A stretch of DNA of 64,000 nt from Diaphorobacter sp. HDW4B (GCF_011305535.1 NZ_CP049905.1:372001-436000), one strand, 5' to 3'. Counted from the first letter of the stretch, positions 49,608 to 60,012 are shown. The notes: generated by a model not told the origin, from the sequence alone. Translations and numbers: made by a program.

Positions 49608-51293
49608 ATGTCTGAATCTTTTGCCGCCCTATTTGAAGAATCGTTGCAGCGTACGGAAATGCGCCCAGGCGAAGTCATCACTGCTGAAGTGGTGCGCGTT
49701 GAACACAACTTCGTGGTTGTCAACGCTGGCCTGAAGTCCGAAGCCTACGTGCCAATCGACGAATTCAAGAACGACCAGGGCGAAATCGAAGTCCAAGTGG
49801 GTGACTTCGTGTCCGTGGCCATCGGCTCGATCGAAAACGGCTACGGCGACACCATCCTGTCGCGCGACACCGCCAAGCGTCTGGCTTCGTGGCTGTCCCT
49901 CGAAAAGGCTCTGGAATCCGGCGAATTCGTCACCGGTACAACGTCTGGCAAGGTCAAGGGCGGCCTGACCGTTCTGGTCAACGGCATCCGCGCATTCCTG
50001 CCCGGTTCGCTGATCGACACACGTCCAATCAAGGACCTGACTCCATACGAAAACAAGACGATGGAATTCAAGGTCATCAAGCTCGACCGCAAGCGCAACA
50101 ACGTTGTGCTGTCGCGTCGCGCTGTGGTGGAAGCCTCGATGGGCGAAGAGCGCGCCAAGCTGATGGAAACGCTGAAGGAAGGCGCCATCGTCAACGGCGT
50201 GGTCAAGAACATCACCGAATACGGTGCGTTCGTGGACCTCGGCGGCATCGACGGCCTGCTGCACATCACCGACATGGCATGGCGTCGCGTGCGTCACCCA
50301 TCGGAAGTGGTGCAAGCCGGTCAGGAAATCACCGCCAAGATCCTCAAGTTCGACACCGAAAAGAACCGCGTGTCCCTGGGCCTCAAGCAAATGGGCGACG
50401 ACCCATGGATGGGCGTTGCTCGCCGTTATCCTTCGGGCACACGTCTGTTCGGCAAGGTCACCAACATTGCCGACTACGGCGCGTTCGTGGAACTGGAACC
50501 AGGCATCGAAGGTCTGGTGCACGTTTCCGAAATGGACTGGACCAACAAGAACGTTGCTCCTTCCAAGCTCGTGTCGCTGGGTGACGAAGTCGAAGTCATG
50601 GTCCTCGAGATCGACGAAGACAAGCGCCGCATCAGCCTGGGCATGAAGCAGTGCAAGGCCAACCCATGGCAAGAATTCGCACAGAACACCAAGCGCGGCG
50701 ACCGCGTGAAGGGTCCGATCAAGTCGATCACCGACTTCGGCGTGTTCGTGGGTCTGGCTGCCGGCATCGACGGTCTGGTTCACCTGTCCGACCTGTCCTG
50801 GAATGAGCCCGGCGAAGCTGCCGTGCGCAACTACAAGAAGGGCCAGGAAGTTGAAGCAATCGTGTTGGCAGTCGATGTCGATCGCGAGCGCATCTCCCTG
50901 GGCATCAAGCAGCTCGACAGCGATCCATTCACGACTTTCGTGACTGTGAACGACAAGGGCCAGATCGTGTCCGGCAAGGTCAAGACTGTGGACGCCCGTG
51001 GCGCTGAAATCGACCTCGGCGAAGACATCATCGGCTACCTGCGCGCTTCCGAAATCTCCCGTGACCGCGTGGAAGATGCTCGCAACGTGCTCAAGGAAGG
51101 CGACGAAATCACAGCCGTGGTGGTGAACGTGGATCGCAAGACCCGCAACATCCAGCTGTCGATCAAGGCCAAGGACCAAGCTGACCAGCAAGAAGCCATG
51201 GCTTCCCTGTCCGCTCAGTCCGCCAAGGAAAACGCTGGCACGACCAGCCTGGGTGCCCTGCTGCGCGCCAAGCTGAACGACTCCGACAAGTAA
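49608..51293 (+). CDS. rpsA: 30S ribosomal protein S1
   Basis: A 561-residue S1 with six S1-type OB domains (for example [62 protein letters not shown], shown separately). The length is normal. It helps load mRNA on the 30S subunit. The ATG at 49608 has AAGGA nine bases upstream; the in-frame codons before it lack family sequence. Followed by a strong terminator. Confidence 0.97.
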   Translation: MSESFAALFEESLQRTEMRPGEVITAEVVRVEHNFVVVNAGLKSEAYVPIDEFKNDQGEIEVQVGDFVSVAIGSIENGYGDTILSRDTAKRLASWLSLEKALESGEFVTGTTSGKVKGGLTVLVNGIRAFLPGSLIDTRPIKDLTPYENKTMEFKVIKLDRKRNNVVLSRRAVVEASMGEERAKLMETLKEGAIVNGVVKNITEYGAFVDLGGIDGLLHITDMAWRRVRHPSEVVQAGQEITAKILKFDTEKNRVSLGLKQMGDDPWMGVARRYPSGTRLFGKVTNIADYGAFVELEPGIEGLVHVSEMDWTNKNVAPSKLVSLGDEVEVMVLEIDEDKRRISLGMKQCKANPWQEFAQNTKRGDRVKGPIKSITDFGVFVGLAAGIDGLVHLSDLSWNEPGEAAVRNYKKGQEVEAIVLAVDVDRERISLGIKQLDSDPFTTFVTVNDKGQIVSGKVKTVDARGAEIDLGEDIIGYLRASEISRDRVEDARNVLKEGDEITAVVVNVDRKTRNIQLSIKAKDQADQQEAMASLSAQSAKENAGTTSLGALLRAKLNDSDK

Positions 51294-51374
51294 TCCAACC
51301 TGTCGGTCGCCGTCCAGGCACTTTAGAAGCAAGGCACTGTCCGCCGGATCTGATCCGGCGGCTGGCCTTCTTCC

Positions 51375-51407
51375 AAAAAGCGGGCGCTTGATGCGTCCGC
51401 TTTTTTT
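51375..51407 (+). terminator. Rho-independent terminator after rpsA
   Basis: AAAAAGCGG...CCGCTTTTTTT with one internal mismatch and a TTGAT loop. Confidence 0.88.
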
Positions 51408-51442
51408 GCTTTTGCTGTTACCAAGATATTCGCCATACCTAC

Positions 51443-51760
51443 ATGACCCGATCTGACCTTGTTGAGGAACTGGCCGCCCGCTTCACCCAATTGACGCAGC
51501 GCGATGCCGAAATCGCCGTCAAAACCATTCTCGACGCCGTCAGCGATGCGCTGGTGCGTGGTCACCGCATCGAAATTCGCGGCTTCGGCAGCTTCTCCGT
51601 CACACGTCGTCCGCCCCGCATGGGCCGCAATCCACGCAGTGGCGAAGCCGTCGCCATCCCCGAAAAGCGCGTGCCGCACTTCAAGCCGGGCAAGGCCCTG
51701 CGCGAAGCCGTCGATCAGCGCGACCTTGCCGCCGCCGCCGCGCGCAAGGACCCTTCGTAA
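51443..51760 (+). CDS. ihfB: Integration host factor subunit beta
   Basis: A 105-residue DNA-bending protein of the HU/IHF family. [25 protein letters not shown] and the DNA-intercalating arm region [15 protein letters not shown] are diagnostic of the beta subunit. An alanine-rich tail extends about ten residues past the usual end. Position after rpsA is conserved in proteobacteria. It works as a heterodimer with IhfA, not present here, and could take part in site-specific recombination at the ssrA locus. Confidence 0.95.
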   Translation: MTRSDLVEELAARFTQLTQRDAEIAVKTILDAVSDALVRGHRIEIRGFGSFSVTRRPPRMGRNPRSGEAVAIPEKRVPHFKPGKALREAVDQRDLAAAAARKDPS

Positions 51761-51859
51761 GCACTCTCTTCGTCTTCCTCGCGCCTGCACATGAGGGGCT
51801 TCGCCCGGCGGGTGCAGGACTGACCGTAGAATCTCCCGCAGCCCCGGAGAGATTCATCC

Positions 51860-52180
51860 ATGAAATATTTCCTGTGGCTGCTCAAGGCAGCCATATTCTT
51901 CACGTTGTTCGCCTTCGCGCTGAACAACCAACAGGACGCCATCGTCCACTTCTTCTTTGGCACGCAATGGCGCGCGCCGCTGGTGCTGATCGTGCTGGCT
52001 GCGTTTGCGCTCGGCGTGGTGATCGGCGTTCTGGGCATGGTGCCGCGCTGGTGGAAGCATCGCGCTGCGGCGCAACGTGCCGTCGTGCCTGACGCCAACG
52101 CCAGCACAGCCGCTCCCGCACAGGCCCCGAGCCCCGTCAACGACCCCGCACTGCAGCAGCCTCCCATCCATGGAATTTGA
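51860..52180 (+). CDS. lapA: Lipopolysaccharide assembly protein LapA-domain protein
   Basis: A 106-residue inner-membrane protein with two transmembrane helices (about 5-22 and 38-60) and a Pro/Ala-rich cytoplasmic tail; the pattern NNQQDAIVHFFFGTQWRAPL is typical of DUF1049/LapA. It pairs with LapB to control LPS synthesis through turnover of LpxC. Its last 11 bases overlap the lapB start. Not related to the adhesin LapA of Pseudomonas. Confidence 0.88.
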   Translation: MKYFLWLLKAAIFFTLFAFALNNQQDAIVHFFFGTQWRAPLVLIVLAAFALGVVIGVLGMVPRWWKHRAAAQRAVVPDANASTAAPAQAPSPVNDPALQQPPIHGI

Positions 52181-53324
52181 TCTCAGCTGGATTCTGCTGG
52201 GCCTGCCCGTTGCCTTCGTGCTGGGCTGGCTGGCTTCGCGCGTCGATCTGCGCCAGATTCGCGACGAGAACCGCCGCGCGCCCAAGGCGTATTTCAAGGG
52301 ACTGAACTTTCTGCTCAACGAGCAGCAGGATCAGGCCATCGACGCCTTCATCGAAGCCGTGCAGAAAGACCCCGACACGACCGAGCTGCACTTTGCGCTC
52401 GGCAACCTGTTCCGCCGCCGTGGCGAATACAACCGCGCCGTGCGCGTGCACGAGCACCTGCTCTCGCGCGGCGACCTGAGCCGTGCCGACCGCGACCGTG
52501 CCCAGCATGCCCTCGCCCTCGACTTTCTGAAGGCAGGTCTGCTCGACCGCGCCGAAGACGCGCTGCGCCGCCTCGAAGGCACGCCGTTCGAGGCACAGGC
52601 ACGCGTTGCGCTGCTGGCCATCTACGAACGCTCGCGCGACTGGCCGCAGGCCATGGCGATCACCCAGAAGATGCAGGAAGCCCATCAAGGTGACTTCAGC
52701 GCGCGTCAGGCCCATTTTCTGTGCGAGCAGGCGCAAGCCAAGTCCGCGCAGGGCGACACCGACGGCGCCGAAGCGCTGCTCCGCCAGGCCGTGCAGATCG
52801 CCCCGCAATCGGCACGCGCGCGCATCGAACTCGCTCGCCTCAAGCAACGCGCTGGTCAAGCGAAAGAAGCGCTGGACATGCTGCTGGAGCTGGCCGACAT
52901 CGCCCCCCTCTGGCTGCCGCTCGCCGTGCCGCTGATGGTCGAGCTCGGCATGGCCACGGGCGACACGGAAAAGGTGCATGCGCTGCTGCGCCAGCGCTAC
53001 GACGTGATGCCCTCGCTCGATCTGCTCGATGGCATCGTTTCGCTCGAAAACACGCTGGGCAACGGCGCGAATTCCCGCGAATGGTATGTGCGCCACCTCG
53101 AACACGAGTCGTCCCTAGTCGCTGCGGCCAAATGGCTCCATGACGAAAAGCTCGAACATGAGCAATTTCACCCTCAGGTGCAACGATCTCTTGATCAGGC
53201 CGCAAAGCCGCTCACACGCTACCGCTGTGCTGCCTGCGGCTTTGAGGCCCGTCAGCATTTCTGGCAGTGTCCCGGCTGCCAGACATGGGATAGTTACCCG
53301 GCGCGCAGGGTCGAGGAGCTTTAA
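52170..53324 (+). CDS. lapB: Lipopolysaccharide assembly protein LapB (YciM)
   Basis: A 384-residue TPR protein: an N-terminal transmembrane anchor (FDLSWILLGLPVAFVLGWLAS), a basic segment, about nine TPR repeats (YFKGLNFLLNEQQDQAIDAF onward), and a C-terminal rubredoxin-like zinc knuckle (YRCAACGF ... WQCPGCQTW). Homologues direct LpxC degradation and LPS assembly at the inner membrane. Start MEFDLSWIL was selected since the preceding in-frame codons are the lapA tail in another frame. Confidence 0.93.
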   Translation: MEFDLSWILLGLPVAFVLGWLASRVDLRQIRDENRRAPKAYFKGLNFLLNEQQDQAIDAFIEAVQKDPDTTELHFALGNLFRRRGEYNRAVRVHEHLLSRGDLSRADRDRAQHALALDFLKAGLLDRAEDALRRLEGTPFEAQARVALLAIYERSRDWPQAMAITQKMQEAHQGDFSARQAHFLCEQAQAKSAQGDTDGAEALLRQAVQIAPQSARARIELARLKQRAGQAKEALDMLLELADIAPLWLPLAVPLMVELGMATGDTEKVHALLRQRYDVMPSLDLLDGIVSLENTLGNGANSREWYVRHLEHESSLVAAAKWLHDEKLEHEQFHPQVQRSLDQAAKPLTRYRCAACGFEARQHFWQCPGCQTWDSYPARRVEEL

Positions 53325-53418
53325 GCACGGCTGATCCCTCTTCAACCTCTGAGCGCGATTCTCAACAACGGCATTCACACCACAAAGAACGGATGCCCAC
53401 TCAGAGGGAGGAATCACC

Positions 53419-53838
53419 ATGAAAATCCAACAGTTCCGACGCTGGTTCACAGGCTTGGCCGCCATCCTGAGCACGACCTTCGCGCTCGCAGCGGTCGACA
53501 TCAACAAGGCCAGCGAGGCCGAGCTGGATGGCATCAAGGGCATCGGCCCGGCCACCACCCGACTGATCATGGAGCAGCGCAAATCCGGGCCATTTGCCGA
53601 CTGGGCCGATGTGAGCAAGCGCGTGAAGGGCATTGGCACCAAGCGCGCGGCCAAGCTGTCGGGCGAAGGTTTGACGGTCAATGGACAAGCCTTTGCCGGT
53701 GCCGCCGACGCCAGCGCCAAGCCAGGCAAGTCCGCACCCGTCAGAGCCGCAAAGGCCGATGTCGCGCCCGCTGCAGCTCCTGCAGCGACAGCTCCAGCCC
53801 CCACCATGACAGACACAGCCAAGGCGCAAAAGCCCTGA
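53419..53838 (+). CDS. ComEA-like helix-hairpin-helix DNA-binding protein
   Basis: A 139-residue exported protein. Signal peptide about 1-24 (ending ALAA), then a ComEA-type pair of helix-hairpin-helix motifs (VDINKASEAELDGIKGIGPATTRLI and KRVKGIGTKRAAKLS, read in parts), then a Lys/Ala/Pro-rich tail of about 55 residues. ComEA proteins bind incoming DNA in the periplasm during transformation; many such single-HhH paralogues have no proven competence role. A GGAGGAA ribosome site lies just upstream. Confidence 0.85.
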   Translation: MKIQQFRRWFTGLAAILSTTFALAAVDINKASEAELDGIKGIGPATTRLIMEQRKSGPFADWADVSKRVKGIGTKRAAKLSGEGLTVNGQAFAGAADASAKPGKSAPVRAAKADVAPAAAPAATAPAPTMTDTAKAQKP

Positions 53839-53900
53839 CCGAGCGGCGAGCGCCAACGCGGTCACGCCAGCAGCGCGTGACTCGCGAAAAACAGCAGCCG

Positions 53901-53932
53901 AAGGGCGATGGAGCACCGTTTCCATCGCCCTT
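53901..53932 (+). terminator. Rho-independent terminator after comEA-like gene
   Basis: AAGGGCGATGGA and TCCATCGCCCTT form a 12-base stem followed by TATTCGTT. Confidence 0.82.
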
Positions 53933-54130
53933 TATTCGTTGCACGATGGGATTTTGTCTGGCTTTGCAAGCGCGTCTGCGTCCCCGAAAATGGCCTCGCG
54001 CCACGTCATCTCAGCCAAACAACCCTTGAATTCACCGGAGTTTTCAGAGAAAACCTTATATTAGGCCTACGAAGCATGCTTATAAATCCATAGCATCTTC
54101 CCTGTCCCGACCCCTTCACCGGTCACGCCC

Positions 54131-57100
54131 ATGCCCTTGCTCTTGTTGATCATCCTTCCGTTGATCGGCAGCGTCATTGCCGCCTTGTTGCCTGCGAACG
54201 CGCGCAATACGGAGTCGACGCTGGCCGGTTTCATCGCGCTTTTCTGCACGGTACAGACGGCTTTGCTGTTCCCCGAAATCGCCAACGGCGGTGTGGTGCG
54301 GCAGGAGTTCGCATGGCTTCCTGCCCTGGGTCTGAACTTCGTGATCCGCATGGACGGCTTTGCATGGATGTTCAGCATGCTCATCATGGGCATCGGCAGT
54401 CTGGTCGTTCTGTACGCGCGCTACTACATGTCGCCCGCCGATCCGGTGCCGCGCTTCTTCTCGTTCTTTCTGGCCTTCATGGGCGCGATGTCGGGCGTCG
54501 TGCTGTCGGGCAACATCATCCAACTGGTGTTCTTCTGGGAACTGACCAGCCTGTTCTCCTTCCTTCTGATCGGTTACTGGCACCACCGCGAAGACGCTCG
54601 CCGTGGCGCGCGCATGGCCCTCACGGTGACGGGCACGGGCGGCCTGTGCCTGCTCGCGGGCATGCTGGTGATCGGTCACATCGTGGGCAGCTACGATCTC
54701 GACCGCGTGCTGGGCTCGGCCGAGCTGGTGCGCAACCATCCGATGTACCTCACGGCGCTGATTCTGGTGCTGTTGGGCGCGTTCACCAAAAGCGCGCAGT
54801 TCCCCTTCCAGTTCTGGCTGCCCAATGCGATGGCCGCGCCCACACCCGTGTCGTCCTATCTGCACTCGGCCACGATGGTGAAGGCTGGCGTGTTTCTGCT
54901 GGCGCGCTTCTGGCCGGTGATGGCGGGCACGGACGAATGGTTCTGGCTGGTCGGGGGCGTGGGCGTTGCCACGCTGCTGGTAGGCGGCTACGCGGCCATG
55001 TTCCAGACGGATCTGAAGGGCCTGCTCGCTTACTCGACCATCTCGCACCTGGGCCTGATCACGCTGCTGCTGGGCATGAACAGCCCGCTCGCCGCCGTGG
55101 CTGCGGTCTTTCACATCATGAACCACGCGACCTTCAAGGCATCGCTGTTCATGGCCACTGGCATCATCGACCACGAGAGCGGCACACGCGACACGCGCAG
55201 GCTTTCGGGACTGAGACACATGATGCCGGTGACCGCAACACTCGCCACCGTCGCCGCTGCGGCGATGGCTGGCGTGCCGCTGCTCAATGGTTTCCTGTCC
55301 AAGGAAATGTTCTTTGCCGAGACCGTGTTCGTCGATGCCGCGCCGATCGTCGGCATCGTCATGCCGATTCTGGCGACGATTGCCGGCGTGTTCAGCGTGG
55401 CCTATTCGCTGCATTTCATCGTCGATGTGTTCTGGGGTCCCAAGTCCACCGATCTGCCGCTGGAGCCGCACGAGCCGCCGCACTGGATGCGCGTGCCGGT
55501 CGAGCTGTTGGTGCTGGCCTGTCTGCTGGTCGGCATCTTCCCGAACTGGGCGATAGGCCGCTTCCTCGACGCCGCCGCGCTGCCCGTGATCGGCACCGGC
55601 CAGTTGCCTGAATTCAGCCTCGCGATCTGGCATGGCTTCAACACCCCGCTGGTCATGAGCATCATTGCGCTGGCGGGCGGCATTCTGCTGTACTGGCTGC
55701 TGCGCACACAGCGCGATGCGGGCCGCATCGATGGCCCGCCGGTCATGCAGCTCATCAACGGTCGCCGCATCTTCGAGGTCTTCATCACGCTGCTGACTCA
55801 CGCCGGGCGTCGCGGCAAGCGCCTGCTGTCCACGCACAAACTGCAGTGGCAGATGATGTGGTTGGCGCTGGGCACCGTGGTCGCCGCCATCATTCCGCTG
55901 GTCGCGCGCGGCATCGAATTCGGCAATCGCGGCACGCTGCCGATCTCGCCCGCCTTCATCATTCTCTGGTCCGTGGGCTCGGCCTGCGCGCTTGCGGCTG
56001 CCTGGCAGGCCAAGTACCACCGTCTGGCCGCATTGACGCTGATGGGCGGCTCGGGCCTGTGCACGGTGCTGACTTTTCTGTGGTTCTCCGCACCCGATCT
56101 GGCGCTCACGCAACTGGTGGTGGAAATCGTCACCACCATCCTCATCCTGCTGGGTCTGCGCTGGTTGCCCAAGCGGGATCAGGCGATCTCGCTGGCCGAC
56201 GACAAGTCCATGCGCACCCGCGCACGCCGCACGCGCGACTTCGTGATCGCCGCCTGCGCGGGCACCGGCATGGCCTGGCTGGCCTACGCGATGATGAGCC
56301 GACCCTTCCCGGAAAGCACCTCGACCTTCTTCCTCGAACATGCGCTCACCGAAGGCGGCGGCACGAACGTCGTCAACGTGATGCTGGTCGACTTCCGGGG
56401 CTTCGACACCTTCGGCGAAATCGTCGTGCTCGGCATCGTCGCGCTCACAGTCTATGCACTGCTGCGCCGCTTCCGCCCCGCACCTGAAGCCATGGACCTG
56501 CCCGAGCAGCAGCGCTGGCTCGCCCCTGACTTGCAGACCGACCTGCTCAATCCGCGCAACGCCAAGGACACGGCCGTGGGCTATCTGATGGTGCCAGCCG
56601 TGCTGGTGCGACTGCTGCTGCCGTTCGCCGCGCTGGTGTCGTTCTATCTGTTCCTGCGTGGTCACAACGAACCCGGTGGCGGCTTTGTGGCAGGCCTTGT
56701 GCTGTCGGTCGGTTTGCTGCTGCAGTACATCATCTCCGGCACCGAATGGGTCGAGGAGCATCTCACGCTGTTCCCGCGCAAGTGGATTGCGCTGGGCATG
56801 CTGTTCGCGCTGGGCACCGGTCTGGGCTCGATCTTCTTCGGCTACCCGTTCCTCACCAGCCACACGGCGCATTTCACGCTGCCGGTGATCGGCGAGATCC
56901 ACATCGCGAGCGCGCTGTTCTTCGACATCGGCGTGTACCTGCTGGTGGTCGGCTCGACGCTGCTGATCCTCGTTGCCATTGCCCACCAGTCCGTGCGCGG
57001 CCACCGCTACCACCAGCGCCTGCTGGAGGAGCAAAAGGAAGCTCACACCGTTGAAAAACCAGAGGAACCCGAACGCTTGGCATCCGACGACGACACCGCC

Positions 57101-57133
57101 CCCGACTTCAAACCACCACAAGGAGCCCACTGA
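54131..57133 (+). CDS. mrpA: Mrp-type Na+(K+)/H+ antiporter subunit A (fused A-B)
   Basis: A 1,000-residue polytopic protein. The N-terminal half is NuoL-like with the proton path (FFWELTSLFSFLLIGYWHH; lysine in GAFTKSAQFPFQFWLP; HSATMVKAGVFLL). After the MrpA core (to about 770) a C-terminal MrpB domain follows (LLPFAALVSFYLFLRGHNEPGGGFVAGL), so subunits A and B are one chain, as in the group 2/Pha systems. It begins the mrpA(B)CDEFG operon; its stop overlaps the mrpC start by one base. Cation preference cannot be read. Confidence 0.95.
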   Translation: MPLLLLIILPLIGSVIAALLPANARNTESTLAGFIALFCTVQTALLFPEIANGGVVRQEFAWLPALGLNFVIRMDGFAWMFSMLIMGIGSLVVLYARYYMSPADPVPRFFSFFLAFMGAMSGVVLSGNIIQLVFFWELTSLFSFLLIGYWHHREDARRGARMALTVTGTGGLCLLAGMLVIGHIVGSYDLDRVLGSAELVRNHPMYLTALILVLLGAFTKSAQFPFQFWLPNAMAAPTPVSSYLHSATMVKAGVFLLARFWPVMAGTDEWFWLVGGVGVATLLVGGYAAMFQTDLKGLLAYSTISHLGLITLLLGMNSPLAAVAAVFHIMNHATFKASLFMATGIIDHESGTRDTRRLSGLRHMMPVTATLATVAAAAMAGVPLLNGFLSKEMFFAETVFVDAAPIVGIVMPILATIAGVFSVAYSLHFIVDVFWGPKSTDLPLEPHEPPHWMRVPVELLVLACLLVGIFPNWAIGRFLDAAALPVIGTGQLPEFSLAIWHGFNTPLVMSIIALAGGILLYWLLRTQRDAGRIDGPPVMQLINGRRIFEVFITLLTHAGRRGKRLLSTHKLQWQMMWLALGTVVAAIIPLVARGIEFGNRGTLPISPAFIILWSVGSACALAAAWQAKYHRLAALTLMGGSGLCTVLTFLWFSAPDLALTQLVVEIVTTILILLGLRWLPKRDQAISLADDKSMRTRARRTRDFVIAACAGTGMAWLAYAMMSRPFPESTSTFFLEHALTEGGGTNVVNVMLVDFRGFDTFGEIVVLGIVALTVYALLRRFRPAPEAMDLPEQQRWLAPDLQTDLLNPRNAKDTAVGYLMVPAVLVRLLLPFAALVSFYLFLRGHNEPGGGFVAGLVLSVGLLLQYIISGTEWVEEHLTLFPRKWIALGMLFALGTGLGSIFFGYPFLTSHTAHFTLPVIGEIHIASALFFDIGVYLLVVGSTLLILVAIAHQSVRGHRYHQRLLEEQKEAHTVEKPEEPERLASDDDTAPDFKPPQGAH

Positions 57134-57498
57134 TGGAAATCGTACTTGCCATCGCCATCGGCGTGCTCACGGGATCCGGCGTCTGGCTGCTGCTGCGTCC
57201 GCGTACCTTCCAGGTGATCATGGGCCTGTCGCTGCTGGCCTATGCGGTCAACCTGTTCATGTTCAGCATGGGCCGCATTGGTCTTGCGATCGACAAGGAG
57301 CCCGTGCTTGCAGCCGGCGTTCCCAAGGATCTGCACCACTACGCTGACCCGATGCCTCAGGCGCTCGTGCTCACGGCCATCGTGATCGGCTTCGCCATGA
57401 CGGCGCTGTTCCTCGTCGTGCTGCTCGCGCTGCGCGGCATGAGCGGCACCGACCATGTGGATGGCGTCGATGCGCGCAACTCGCAGGAGATGCCATGA
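57133..57498 (+). CDS. mrpC: Mrp antiporter subunit C (NuoK-like)
   Basis: A 121-residue membrane protein with three helices, similar to NuoK: GSGVWLLLRPRTFQVIMGLSLLAYAVNLFMF (in parts) and DPMPQALVLTAIVIGFAM. It would form part of the proton-translocating membrane domain. Overlaps mrpA by one base (TGATG) and mrpD by four (ATGA). Confidence 0.95.
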   Translation: MEIVLAIAIGVLTGSGVWLLLRPRTFQVIMGLSLLAYAVNLFMFSMGRIGLAIDKEPVLAAGVPKDLHHYADPMPQALVLTAIVIGFAMTALFLVVLLALRGMSGTDHVDGVDARNSQEMP

Positions 57499-59246
57499 GC
57501 TTCAGCGAGATCACCGATGCGCTGATGCCGCACCTGATCCTGGCACCCATCATGCTGCCGATGTTCACGGCAGCCATCATGCTGCTGCTCGGTGAGAAGA
57601 ACCAGCGCGCCAAGCTGGTCATCAACCTCATCTCCACCTTCATCGGCCTGATCATCGCCGTGCAGTTGCTGCGCTGGAGCAAGATGACCGGCAGCACCGC
57701 ATCGATGGGCGTCTATCTGCCCGGCAACTGGCCCGCGCCTTTCGGCATCGTGCTGGTGCTGGATCGGCTCTCGGCCATGATGCTGGTGTTGACCAGCTTC
57801 GTCGCGCTGTGCTCGATCATCTTTGCCGCGTCTCGCTGGCACCGTGCGGGCGTGCATTACCACCCGCTGTTCCAGTTGCAATTGATGGGCCTGGCGGGCG
57901 CGTTTCTCACGGCCGACCTGTTCAATCTGTTCGTGTTCTTCGAGATCATGCTGGCTGCCTCCTACGGTCTGTTGCTGCACGGCTCGGGCCGCATGCGGGT
58001 GCAGGCAGGACTGCACTACATCGCCATCAATCTGGCGGCGTCGTCGCTGTTCCTGATCGGCGCGTCCATGCTCTACGGCATCACCGGCACGCTGAACATG
58101 GCCGATCTCGCGCAGGCGATTCCCAAGGTCGTCGACGCGGACCGCGGGCTGCTGCATGCGGCCGCGGCGATTCTCGCCACCGCCTTCCTGATCAAGTCCG
58201 CGGTCTGGCCGCTCAACTTCTGGCTCGTGCCTGCCTACAGCGCCGCCACCCCGCCCGTGGGCGCGCTGTTCGCGATCATGACCAAGGTCGGCATCTACAC
58301 CATCGTGCGTCTGTGGACACTCATGTTCAGCGGCGAGGCCGGGGCCTCCGCGCACTTCGGCAGCATGTGGCTAATCGGCGGCGGCGTGCTCACCATGGCC
58401 TTCGCAGCCATCGGCATGCTGGGCTCGCAGCGCTTCACCAATCTGGCGGGCTATGCGGCGATTCTGTCTTCGGGCACCCTGCTCGCAGCCGTCGGCTTCG
58501 GTCAGAACGAGTTGACCGCCGGGCTGCTTTACTACCTGCCCAGCTCCACGCTCGCGGTGTGCACGCTGTTCCTGCTGTCCGATCTGGTCGAGCGCTGGCG
58601 CAACGATGGGTCGAGCTTCACGCCGTATGACGCCGACGAGGCCGCGCCGTTTCTCTCGCCCGAACTCGTACCGCAGGCCGGTACGAATTTCGATGAAGAC
58701 GAAGAAGTGCTGGTCGGCCGCGTGATTCCCGCTGCCGCCGCGTTCCTCGGCATTGCCTTTCTGATGTGCACACTGGTGATTGCAGGCCTGCCGCCGCTGT
58801 CGGGCTTCATCGGCAAGTTCGCGATGCTCACCGCGCTGATGAATCCGCTCGGCCTCGGTTCATCCGCAGGCATTCAGCTCGGCGCGCCGGGCTGGACGCT
58901 GGTCACGCTGATGATCGTCACCGGGCTGATTGCGCTGATCGCCCTCACCCGCTCCGGCATCCGCGTGTTCTGGGCCAGCCATGCGCGCACGCCGCCGCAA
59001 CTGCGTCTGGTGGAGGCGCTGCCGATTGCCATGCTGCTGTGCGCCAGCATCGTCTTCACGGTGCGCGCCGACAACGTGATGCGCTACACGCAGGCCACCG
59101 CCAACATGCTGCACTCGCCTGGCACCTACATCAAGGCCGTGATGTCCGCGCGGCCCGAGCCCGGTCCGGCCGCCAAAGAAGCCGCCGCTGCCGAGGCCGC
59201 CGCCCAGCCTTCCACGCCCGCAATGCAAGGAGGCCAGCCACAATGA
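57495..59246 (+). CDS. mrpD: Mrp antiporter subunit D (NuoN/NuoM-like) with long internal loop
   Basis: A 583-residue polytopic antiporter-like subunit, longer than the roughly 500 residues usual for MrpD. Conserved parts are LFVFFEIMLAASYGLLLHGSG, KSAVWPLNFWLVPAYSAATPPVGALFA and KVGIYTIVR (in parts). A hydrophilic acidic loop around residues 370-405 (RWRNDGSSFTPYDADEAAPF) and an alanine-rich tail explain the extra length. Overlaps mrpC and mrpE by four bases. Confidence 0.94.
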   Translation: MSFSEITDALMPHLILAPIMLPMFTAAIMLLLGEKNQRAKLVINLISTFIGLIIAVQLLRWSKMTGSTASMGVYLPGNWPAPFGIVLVLDRLSAMMLVLTSFVALCSIIFAASRWHRAGVHYHPLFQLQLMGLAGAFLTADLFNLFVFFEIMLAASYGLLLHGSGRMRVQAGLHYIAINLAASSLFLIGASMLYGITGTLNMADLAQAIPKVVDADRGLLHAAAAILATAFLIKSAVWPLNFWLVPAYSAATPPVGALFAIMTKVGIYTIVRLWTLMFSGEAGASAHFGSMWLIGGGVLTMAFAAIGMLGSQRFTNLAGYAAILSSGTLLAAVGFGQNELTAGLLYYLPSSTLAVCTLFLLSDLVERWRNDGSSFTPYDADEAAPFLSPELVPQAGTNFDEDEEVLVGRVIPAAAAFLGIAFLMCTLVIAGLPPLSGFIGKFAMLTALMNPLGLGSSAGIQLGAPGWTLVTLMIVTGLIALIALTRSGIRVFWASHARTPPQLRLVEALPIAMLLCASIVFTVRADNVMRYTQATANMLHSPGTYIKAVMSARPEPGPAAKEAAAAEAAAQPSTPAMQGGQPQ

Positions 59247-59734
59247 TGAAGAAGATCTTCCCCGCACCGCTGCTGTCGGTGGCGCTGTTCGTGATCTGGC
59301 TGCTGCTCAACCAATCGCTGAGCGCCGGTCACCTGCTGCTTGCGCTGATTCTGGCGCTGCTGCTGCCCGTGCTGTTCAGCGGTTTGCGTCCACGCCATGT
59401 GCGCGTGCGCAACCTCGGCGCCATCCTGCGCCTGTGCTTTGCGGTCGTGGTGGACACCACCGAATCCAACATCGCCGTGATCCGCTTTCTCGTGCGCCCC
59501 TCCGCGCGCCGCGCACCACCCGGCTTCGTGAACATTCCGCTCGAACTGCGCGATCCCAACGGCTTGGCCGTGCTGGCCATGATCGTCTGCATCACGCCCG
59601 GTACCGCCTGGGCCGAGCTGTCGCTGGATCGATCGGTGCTGATGCTGCACGTGCTCGAAGTCAGCGACCCTCAGCAGATCATCGACCACGTGAAAACCAA
59701 GTTCGAGCGCCCCCTCATGGAGATTTTCGAATGA
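59243..59734 (+). CDS. mrpE: Mrp antiporter subunit E
   Basis: A 163-residue membrane protein with N-terminal helices and the MrpE patterns FVNIPLELRDPNGLAVLA and ITPGTAWAELS. It takes part in assembly of the Mrp complex. First ATG of two adjacent was used because it overlaps the mrpD stop as ATGA, like the other junctions. Confidence 0.93.
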   Translation: MMKKIFPAPLLSVALFVIWLLLNQSLSAGHLLLALILALLLPVLFSGLRPRHVRVRNLGAILRLCFAVVVDTTESNIAVIRFLVRPSARRAPPGFVNIPLELRDPNGLAVLAMIVCITPGTAWAELSLDRSVLMLHVLEVSDPQQIIDHVKTKFERPLMEIFE

Positions 59735-60012
59735 CCAATCCCGTGCTCTCCTGGGCCGTGCCCATTGCCATGTTTCTGCTGGCGCTGGCCATGCTGTGCT
59801 GCCTCGTTCGCATCCTGCGCGGCCCGGCGGCGCAGGACCGCGTGCTGGCGCTCGACTGCATGTACCTCAACGGCATGCTGTTCATGCTGGTGCTCGGCAT
59901 CTACTACAGCTCCAGCGCCTACTTCGAGGCCGCCCTGCTCATCGCGCTGCTGGGCTTTGCCAGCTCCACGGCCATGGCCAAGTTCCTGCTGCGCGGCGAG
60001 GTGATCGAATGA
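59731..60012 (+). CDS. mrpF: Mrp antiporter subunit F
   Basis: A 93-residue protein with three helices and the MrpF pattern RILRGPAAQDRVLALDCMYLN. Overlaps mrpE and mrpG by four bases each. Small accessory subunit of the antiporter. Confidence 0.93.
   Translation: MTNPVLSWAVPIAMFLLALAMLCCLVRILRGPAAQDRVLALDCMYLNGMLFMLVLGIYYSSSAYFEAALLIALLGFASSTAMAKFLLRGEVIE

Noticed and set aside
51860-53324. LapA/LapB names suggesting the export system of the adhesin
   Set aside because: These are the LPS-assembly LapA (DUF1049) and LapB (YciM, TPR plus rubredoxin knuckle), unrelated to the adhesin LapA and its type I exporter LapBCE.
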